From W11650 sp963545585 (GTDB lineage: Bacteria; Bacillota; Clostridia; Lachnospirales; Vallitaleaceae), in assembly GCA_963545585.1 (NCBI GenBank), contig CAUUKX010000022.1, forward strand, positions 1-24,210: DNA of 24,210 nt, written 5' to 3'. Under the pieces are notes generated by a model. That model searched no databases. It was not told the origin of the DNA and saw nothing but the letters and a program-made list of their open reading frames with translations. Both the position numbers and the translations under genes were made by a program. Within the stretch, counting starts at the first letter, position 1, and each line of letters starts with the position of its first letter. This document shows positions 14,441 through 20,971 of the stretch, piece after piece.

Positions 14441-14545
14441 AAGTCCCCTCAGATGTATTGAAAAAGGACATACTCCCAAAGGGGTATGTCCTTTTTCAAT
14501 GAATGCGTCTAGGAGAGGACGGCAGCGGAGGCGGAAAGGGAGTGC
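14441..14545 (+). repeat. 184-bp tandem repeat, partial unit 3
   Basis: The third copy begins with AAGTCCCCTCAGATGTA (one change from the tRNA end) and keeps the terminator (14459-14498, one loop change). It then diverges: the reversed T-arm is altered to GAGAGGACGGCAGC, and the GGGAGTGCC stem has lost 17 bases between two GCC triplets. It fades out near 14545 into AT-rich DNA. Confidence 0.85.
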
Positions 14546-14624
14546 CGAGTGGTTCAAAAGCTGACAAAAAAACTACAAAAGAATAAAGAAACATAAAAAA
14601 ACATCAAAAAATTTTGAAAAAATC

Positions 14625-14656
14625 TTGAAAAATTCTTTTTTTAATTGTATTATAAT
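14625..14656 (+). promoter_or_regulatory. Weak candidate promoter ahead of the giant helicase-nuclease
   Basis: TATAAT (14651-14656) is a perfect -10. The only -35-like element, TTGAAA (14625-14630), is 20 nt away, which is too far to be convincing. The surrounding 14546-14716 is very AT-rich with no gene. If used, the transcript would carry repeat copy C in its leader. Confidence 0.35.
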
Positions 14657-14716
14657 CTTATGTATTTTACTTTGTTTTTGGTGCGTATCAACAGCACTTG
14701 TTTGCCATATTTATAA

Positions 14717-14900
14717 TTCAACTTTCCCCTGATCGAAGTGCTGCGCACTTCTGCCCGGGCGGGCAGTCTGCCCTGATCGAAAGCTTCGCTTTCTGCCCGG
14801 GCGGGCAGTCTGCATGGACTCACTCTTGCGATTTGCTTTGCAAATCAGTCCATGCAACGAATCTAAAAAAGACTGTTCTGGTGAACATGGGAAAATTGAG
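14717..14900 (+). mobile_element. Mosaic MITE copy C (184 bp) with perfect 7-bp target duplication
   Basis: Ends TTCAACTTTCCCC and GGGAAAATTGAG, each with one or two changes from the family. It is flanked by TTTATAA on both sides (14710-14716 and 14901-14907). Modules in order: GAAGTGC-TGC-GCACTTC, CTGCCCGGGCGGGCAG, GAAAGC-TTC-GCTTTC, CTGCCCGGGCGGGCAG again, then a nested hairpin TGCATGGACT..AGTCCATGCA enclosing GATTTGC-TTT-GCAAATC, then the AAAAAAGACTGTTCTG arm. Its length matching the 184-bp tandem repeat appears to be chance. Confidence 0.88.
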
Positions 14901-14980
14901 TTTATAATTTCAATTATTCTGTGCCAGGTACAAAGCCTGTTGATAATAAAAAATGAGAGCAGCAGTTAAAGGGAGCAAAA

Positions 14981-17900
14981 ATGAAAGCAGTCATTGAGTA
15001 CAATAAAATACTGAGTTACGTCACCTATTTAAATAAGGTGCCAGTGATCCGATCCATTCTTTTGCAAAATGACGGAGAAGAAGCGCTGGAGCAGGTGGAA
15101 GTGCATGTTCTTTGGGAACAGCCGATTGGTGAACAGTGGCGGCAGACTGGAATCCACTTAGAGCCAGGGCAAAGCCTGAAGCTGAATCTGGAAAGAAATC
15201 CGATTAAGCTTTTCGGCAAAGAGTTTGCGGCTATGACTGAGGGCTATGACACCACCTTTCAAGTTGAGGTAAAAAGCGGAGAAGAACTGCTGTATCAGGA
15301 AAGCTGTGGTGTTCAGATTGTAGCATATGATCAGTGGCTTGGCAGCAACTATCACCCGACCTTGATTGCTTCTTTTGTTACCCCGAATCACCCGCTGATT
15401 GCGGGAGTTGTCCGCCGGGCTGGAGAGATTTTAAAAAATTGGAATCTGGCACTGACTGGCTATCAAACACAAGATAAAAATGATGTTCGGGCGCAGATGA
15501 AAGCGGTTTATCTGGCACTCCAAGCGGAAAATATTAGCTATATCAGTGCGCCGCCTAATTTTGAGCAATTCGGCCAGCGGATTCGGCTGGCCGATGAAGT
15601 GTTGACCGGTAAATTGGGTAACTGCATTGAGCTGGCAGTGCTGTTTGCTGCCTGTCTGGAATATATCGGCTTAAATCCGCTGATTATTTTATTCAAAGAG
15701 CATACCTTTGCCGGCTGCTGGCTGGAAGATCAAACCTTTGCTGGCAGCGTTGACGATGATATTGCTGCCTTGACGAAACGGCTGGCGAAAGGAATTCAAA
15801 GGATTGAATTGGTAGAAACGACTCTATTGACCAGTCCGCAGCCAGTTCGTTACGAGGATGCGGCGGCTAAGGCAGAAGAAGAGTTACTCAAAGAACAGGA
15901 ATTTGAATATCTTTTGGATGTGGCGAAGGCTCGGTCTTTGGGGGTAAGGCCGCTGCCACAGAGAATGGAATTATTGCATATGGCTGAGGCTCTGGAAGCA
16001 GCGACAGTGGGTCAAGCGGGAGAAGCCAGCATAGTGGCTGCACAGCCTGAAGCGCTGGAAGCTGGCGATGATATTGAAGTGATTACCAGTCGGAAACGAT
16101 CCAAGCTGAAAGTTTGGGAATCGAAGCTGTTGAATCTGACACTGCGTAATAATTTGTTAAATTTCAAACCAACTCGGCGCAGCATTTCAATTTTGGAGGG
16201 CGACCTGAACCTGCTGGAAGACAATCTGTCCAGCGGGCAGGAGTTTTCACTGATGCCGTGCCCGGCAGAAATAGAGGCGGAAAGGCGCAAGGACAAGGAA
16301 TATTCCTATACCCGCAGTTTAAAAGACGAGTACCGCAAGTACATGAATACGGAAATGAAAAACTGGCGGCTGGTAACGCTGCTCGGTGAAGATGACCTTG
16401 ATTTTGCCATCAAGGCTCTGTATTATACCGCCCGGACGGAATTGGAAGAAAACGGCGCCAATACCCTATTTGTGGCTATGGGCTTTTTACAGTGGTTTGA
16501 AACCGATTTGTCCAAGCAAGCGCGCTATGCACCGATTTTGCTGTATCCGATTGAAATGGTTCGCAAATCGTCCGCCAAGGGTTACGTCATTCGTTACCGC
16601 GATGAAGAAGTGCAGGTGAATACCACGCTTTTGGAGAAATTGCGGATGGATTTAAACTTAGAATTTCCCGGATTAGTTCCGCTGCCGATGGACGAGCATG
16701 GCGTGGATGTCCAAAAGATTTTAAATACGATTCGGACGGGGATTTTAAATAAAAAAGGCTGGGATGTGATTGATGCCAGCTATATTGCACTTTTTTCCTT
16801 TAATCAGTTTGTAATGTGGAACGATATTCACAGCCGAAGCGAGGAACTGATGGAAAACCCGATTGTCGGGAGCCTGATGCAGGGCAAAATGAACTTTGTT
16901 ACGCCGCCGTTGATTGACGGCAAGGAAATTGACCAAACCGATTTGTTTTTTAATAATGCTGTCCTGATGGATGCCGATTCGTCGCAGTTAGTGGCGGTTT
17001 ATTCGGCAGCAGGCGGGAGCAGTTTTGTGCTGCATGGGCCGCCCGGCACGGGAAAATCACAGACGATTACCAATATTATTGCCTCGGCATTGTATAACAA
17101 TAAGTCCGTGTTGTTTGTGGCCGAGAAAATGGCAGCCTTAAATGTGGTTCAGTCCCGGCTGGAAAAAATCGGACTGGGCGACTTTGCTTTGGAGCTTCAT
17201 TCCAATAAAGCCAAAAAAGGTGAAGTTTTAGCCAAGTTAGGTCGGATATTAGACAGGCAGAAAAATGGTGAAATTAAGGAAATCCGGCAAAAGAGGGAAA
17301 GTTTGTCAAAGCTCCGCGATACGATTGCAGCTACGACAGAAGCTCTGCACCGAACCGGTCAAAATGGGTACAGCATTTATGAAATGATTGCCCTTTATGA
17401 AGCGCAGGGAGCAGGTGAAACCTATCCGATTGGACAGCTGGCCGCCAGCTTAACAAAAGAGCAGGTGCAGCAGATTAAACAGGCGATAGAGCGCTGTTTG
17501 CCGCTGTTTGCGGAAGTGAAGCCCGTACCGGCCAATCCGCTCCGCTTTATTCGGAACTTTGCCTTGAGCTTTAAGGAAAGAGAAGAACTGCGGACGATTT
17601 TGACGAGTCTGGTTTCAGATTTACAGCAGTTGACGGAGCAAAAAAATGGGCTGGACGGTATTTTAGCGGATAAGAACGACTTTTTGACGGTCAGCGGCTG
17701 CATTGCCTTGATTGCCGATATGACGGCGGCAGAAGTTTTGCTGTGGCCGGATATTTTAAACTGGAATCAGCCAGAAGTAGATGACCGGACGGCAGAAACG
17801 ATTGCTTTGGGCAAAAGGCAGAGAGAGCTGCGGCAGATGCTATTGACAGAGTTTCAGCCGGCAGTTTTGCAGTTGGATGCCGCAGGGCTTTTGCTGGCTT

Positions 17901-20809
17901 GGAAACAAGCCGGACAGAAATGGTTTTTAGGCAAATGGCTGGAACAAAATAAGATTAAGAAAAGCTTGATGCTGTACCGGACATCGGCAAAAGATTTAAA
18001 TCAAGCGGAAATAGAGGGGAAACTGACGCTTTTATCGGAATATGCCGAGCTGACGGCAAAAATCAACTCCTTTATGACGTCGCAGGCCGAGCGTTTTGCC
18101 AATTTATGGCAGGCAGAAGAAACGGACTGGGAGCAAATGGAAACAGCAGTGGCAGCGGCGCGCCGGATAGCAGAAGTCCTAAGGCAGCTGTACCGGGGCG
18201 ACCGGACTTTAAGCTTGTCGGCATGGCTGGAGAGCGTACAAAAACAGGGCTGGCTTTTTTATAAGGAAGATAAAAAGCCGGCAGCCGCCGAGTTATCGGC
18301 TTTGGCAGCCGCAATTGCCGAAAAGCAGCGGCGGCTGGCGGAACTGGCGCAGGGGAGCTTTCTGGCGGAAAACTTTGACTTGACCGAAGCCAAGCAGGAG
18401 GCAGAAGCAGCGTTGGCATCTTATGCCCGGCTGGATCAATGGTTAGCTTATGTGCAGATACGGACAGAGCTTGAGAGACTGGATGTCGGCATTTTCAGCC
18501 AAAAAATGGAAAATGGTGAAATCCGGCCGCAGGAGCTGAAAGCGGCGGCTCTGCGCTCACTTATGTATTACGGTGTGATTGAGGCGCTGGAGCGGGAAAA
18601 AGAGCTAACGGCCTTTAATCATCATAATTTTGAATATTTGCTGGCAGAGTACCGGCAGGAATTAAAACTGGTCACGGAAATGACCCGGCTGGAGCTAATT
18701 GAAAAGCTGACTGCCAATATTCCGCAGCCTTTTGGCGATATTAACGCTGGTTCGGAACTGGGTGTACTGAAAAAAGCAATTAAAAACAACGGTCGCGGTC
18801 TGTCGCTTCGACGTCTCTTTGATATGACGCCGAATGTTTTGCGCCGACTTGCGCCCTGTATGCTGATGAGCCCGATTTCCATTGCCCAGTATATTGACCC
18901 GTCATTTCCCAAGTTTGATTTGGTCATCTTTGACGAGGCATCGCAGGTCAATACCCATGAAGCGGTGGGAGCGATTGCAAGGGGCAGTCAATTGATCGTG
19001 GTGGGCGACCCCAATCAGCTGCCGCCGACCTCTTTCTTCAAAGGTAATTTTGACGAGGAAGACATTGAGTTTGAAGAAGTCGATCAGGACAGTGTTTTGG
19101 ATGAATGTCAGGCTATTCTTTTCCCGGAGCTGCATTTAAAGTGGCATTATCGCTCTAAGCACGAAAGCTTGATTGCGTTTTCCAATTCGCAGTATTATGA
19201 AAATAAGTTGTACACTTTTCCATCCTACAATGACTTGGAGTCTAAGGTCAGCTTAATACAGGTGGATGGTTTTTATGACCGGAGCGGCACCAAGCAAAAT
19301 GAGGCCGAAGCAGAAGCGGTGATTGCCGAAATCCGGCGGCGGCTTTTGGATGAACGGCTCCGACGGCAGTCGTTGGGCGTTGTTACCTTTAGCTCGGTGC
19401 AGCAAAAGCTGATTCAGGTTAAATTAGATGAACTGTTTGCGGCGCAGCCGGAATTAGAGGAATACGCCGAGGCTTGTGGTGAGGAAATTTTTGTGAAGAA
19501 TCTGGAGAACGTTCAGGGCGACGAGCGGGATGTGATTCTGTTTTCCGTGGGCTATGGGCCGGATCAAAAGGGCAAAGTTACGATGAACTTTGGGCCGCTC
19601 AATCAAAGCGAAGGCTGGAAACGGCTGAATGTTGTAGTTTCCCGTTCGCGGGAGGAAATGATTGTCTACGCAGTGTTAAAGCCCGAGCAAATTGACCTGT
19701 CCCGGACAGATTCGCTGGGTGTAGCGGGTCTAAAGCGCTTTTTGGAGTTTGCCCGCAATAAGAATACGCTGACAGCTGATGTGCAAACGGTTCACCTGAA
19801 AAAAGATGAACTGATTGACACGATTGCGGCGGAATTAGAAAATGCCGGATTTTCTGTGGTCAAACAAGTCGGCCGTTCCAATTACCGGATTGATATTGGT
19901 GTGGTTGATAAAGACCGGCCGCAGGAGTTTATGGCGGCGCTTGTGCTGGACGGCTATCAGTATTATGAAACGCCGACGGTCAGAGACCGGGCGATTGTGC
20001 AGCCGACCATGCTGGGGCGGCTGAAGTGGAAAGTAATTCCGGTTTGGACTTTGGACTGGTTTAAAAATAAAGCGGCTGTGCTGGATATGATTCTGGGGCG
20101 GCTGGCGGAGATTGCAGCCGAGAAAGAACAGGAAAAAGCGGCCGCAGTAGAAGCAAAGCCAAGCGTTTCGGCTGTGCCGGTTAAAGCAGGTGCAGCGGCA
20201 TTTTCCGAGGAAAGATTTGCGATTGAATATGAACAAGTGCCGGTCAAGGAACAGACTTATTATGAGGCTTATCCGCTGGCGCCGGAGCAATACCCCAAAG
20301 AAGCATTTTACACCGGAGCGGCGACTGGGCTGATGGTTCGGCTGATGAGCGATATCATCGAATGGGAAGCGCCGATTGTGGAAGATGATTTATTCCGCCG
20401 GATTCTCAGTGTTTGGAGTATGAATCAGTTGGGTGCAAAGCTGACGGAAGTTTTAAAACAGGCAGCGGCACAGACCGGAGCGTTCTATTTGCTGGATGAT
20501 GAGCAAAATACGTACTGGAGAAGCCGGGAGCAGTATGAAGCCGGGATTTCTCCCCGGCGCTGCCGGGTAGATCGGCGTAAGTTCCCTTATGTTTGCGATG
20601 ATGAAATTGCAGCCACTATTTTGGAGATTTTGTCAGAGCAGATTAGTTTGGACTTTAAAAATCTTTGCCGGGAAGTGTTTAAGTTCCACGGTTATAATAT
20701 GCTGGGGGAGGAAGCACAAAATAGAGTGTATGGCTGTTTAGGTGGACTGATTGCAGGGGACAAGGTGCTTGAGGAGGATGGGCGCTATATCAAAAAGGAG
20801 ATAGGCTGA
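14981..20809 (+). CDS. Giant transglutaminase-like/DUF4011/SF1 helicase/Vsr-like nuclease protein, probable anti-phage
   Basis: This 1942-residue protein has the layout of the DUF4011-helicase-Vsr-like proteins, a class reported (as I recall, under the name Hhe) to protect bacteria from phage. Residues 1-130 are strand-rich. About 140-290 is a transglutaminase-like domain with GNC (Cys215), EHTFAGCWL (His241) and a nearby Asp258. From about 374, WESKLLNLTLRNNLLNF opens DUF4011. The SF1 helicase has Walker A GPPGTGKS (686-693), Walker B DEAS (1318-1321), VGDPNQLPP (about 1341-1349) and VSRSRE (about 1553-1558), with a helical insert of roughly 600 residues between the first two. About 1610-1705 is a nuclease fold with YRIDIGVVD (Asp1638) and LVLDGYQYYE; the second motif has Val where relatives often have Glu. 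A DUF3320-like region follows at about 1780-1830. A GGGAG site precedes ATG 14981. No partner gene is apparent, so it may act alone. The defence role is inferred. Confidence 0.88.
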   Translation: MKAVIEYNKILSYVTYLNKVPVIRSILLQNDGEEALEQVEVHVLWEQPIGEQWRQTGIHLEPGQSLKLNLERNPIKLFGKEFAAMTEGYDTTFQVEVKSGEELLYQESCGVQIVAYDQWLGSNYHPTLIASFVTPNHPLIAGVVRRAGEILKNWNLALTGYQTQDKNDVRAQMKAVYLALQAENISYISAPPNFEQFGQRIRLADEVLTGKLGNCIELAVLFAACLEYIGLNPLIILFKEHTFAGCWLEDQTFAGSVDDDIAALTKRLAKGIQRIELVETTLLTSPQPVRYEDAAAKAEEELLKEQEFEYLLDVAKARSLGVRPLPQRMELLHMAEALEAATVGQAGEASIVAAQPEALEAGDDIEVITSRKRSKLKVWESKLLNLTLRNNLLNFKPTRRSISILEGDLNLLEDNLSSGQEFSLMPCPAEIEAERRKDKEYSYTRSLKDEYRKYMNTEMKNWRLVTLLGEDDLDFAIKALYYTARTELEENGANTLFVAMGFLQWFETDLSKQARYAPILLYPIEMVRKSSAKGYVIRYRDEEVQVNTTLLEKLRMDLNLEFPGLVPLPMDEHGVDVQKILNTIRTGILNKKGWDVIDASYIALFSFNQFVMWNDIHSRSEELMENPIVGSLMQGKMNFVTPPLIDGKEIDQTDLFFNNAVLMDADSSQLVAVYSAAGGSSFVLHGPPGTGKSQTITNIIASALYNNKSVLFVAEKMAALNVVQSRLEKIGLGDFALELHSNKAKKGEVLAKLGRILDRQKNGEIKEIRQKRESLSKLRDTIAATTEALHRTGQNGYSIYEMIALYEAQGAGETYPIGQLAASLTKEQVQQIKQAIERCLPLFAEVKPVPANPLRFIRNFALSFKEREELRTILTSLVSDLQQLTEQKNGLDGILADKNDFLTVSGCIALIADMTAAEVLLWPDILNWNQPEVDDRTAETIALGKRQRELRQMLLTEFQPAVLQLDAAGLLLAWKQAGQKWFLGKWLEQNKIKKSLMLYRTSAKDLNQAEIEGKLTLLSEYAELTAKINSFMTSQAERFANLWQAEETDWEQMETAVAAARRIAEVLRQLYRGDRTLSLSAWLESVQKQGWLFYKEDKKPAAAELSALAAAIAEKQRRLAELAQGSFLAENFDLTEAKQEAEAALASYARLDQWLAYVQIRTELERLDVGIFSQKMENGEIRPQELKAAALRSLMYYGVIEALEREKELTAFNHHNFEYLLAEYRQELKLVTEMTRLELIEKLTANIPQPFGDINAGSELGVLKKAIKNNGRGLSLRRLFDMTPNVLRRLAPCMLMSPISIAQYIDPSFPKFDLVIFDEASQVNTHEAVGAIARGSQLIVVGDPNQLPPTSFFKGNFDEEDIEFEEVDQDSVLDECQAILFPELHLKWHYRSKHESLIAFSNSQYYENKLYTFPSYNDLESKVSLIQVDGFYDRSGTKQNEAEAEAVIAEIRRRLLDERLRRQSLGVVTFSSVQQKLIQVKLDELFAAQPELEEYAEACGEEIFVKNLENVQGDERDVILFSVGYGPDQKGKVTMNFGPLNQSEGWKRLNVVVSRSREEMIVYAVLKPEQIDLSRTDSLGVAGLKRFLEFARNKNTLTADVQTVHLKKDELIDTIAAELENAGFSVVKQVGRSNYRIDIGVVDKDRPQEFMAALVLDGYQYYETPTVRDRAIVQPTMLGRLKWKVIPVWTLDWFKNKAAVLDMILGRLAEIAAEKEQEKAAAVEAKPSVSAVPVKAGAAAFSEERFAIEYEQVPVKEQTYYEAYPLAPEQYPKEAFYTGAATGLMVRLMSDIIEWEAPIVEDDLFRRILSVWSMNQLGAKLTEVLKQAAAQTGAFYLLDDEQNTYWRSREQYEAGISPRRCRVDRRKFPYVCDDEIAATILEILSEQISLDFKNLCREVFKFHGYNMLGEEAQNRVYGCLGGLIAGDKVLEEDGRYIKKEIG

Positions 20810-20823
20810 TAACATAGTTAGTT

Positions 20824-20870
20824 CGTTGCTATGCCTTTAGAGAGCAAAAGCTCCAGAGGCATAGCGAGCG
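20824..20870. repeat. Stem-loop resembling the TGCCTATA palindromes
   Basis: CGTTGCTATGCCT pairs with AGGCATAGCGAGCG, and the inner arms AGAGAGC and GCTCCAG close around AAAA. The design (an outer TGCCT-type arm with an inner GAGC/GCTC arm) recalls the stem-loops at 3427-3461 and 3482-3540. No U-run follows, so it is a poor terminator for the giant gene. Confidence 0.5.
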
Positions 20871-20971
20871 GAAATATTCGCATTAGGCAACAATGGAGAG
20901 CAACATTTCATATGGAGGGGTATGAAAAGGCAAAAGAAAAACGGGCTATTGCAATAGGAGCGAAGAATAAA

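Noticed and set aside
14257..14460. Further tRNA genes in repeat units 2 and 3
   Set aside because: Only the last 17 bases of the tRNA are present; D arm, anticodon arm and 5' acceptor strand are missing.
14073..14545. CRISPR array
   Set aside because: The units are directly adjacent 184-bp copies with no unique spacers of even length, and no cas gene is nearby.
14053..14557. Several overlapping similar ORFs of 68-81 codons on both strands, which could suggest a small gene family
   Set aside because: They are produced by the 184-bp tandem repeat. They have no ribosome sites, cross the tRNA and terminators, and repeat only because the DNA repeats.
14717..14900. A common origin for repeat copy C and the tandem repeat because both are 184 bp
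   Set aside because: Their sequences do not align; the equal length appears accidental.
14698..14907. A 69-codon ORF before the giant helicase-nuclease
   Set aside because: It is made almost entirely of repeat copy C.
20831..20971. Longer cyclic-di-GMP protein starting at 20831, or at ATG 20912
   Set aside because: The first part is a palindromic stem-loop, and neither start has a suitable ribosome site, unlike ATG 20972.
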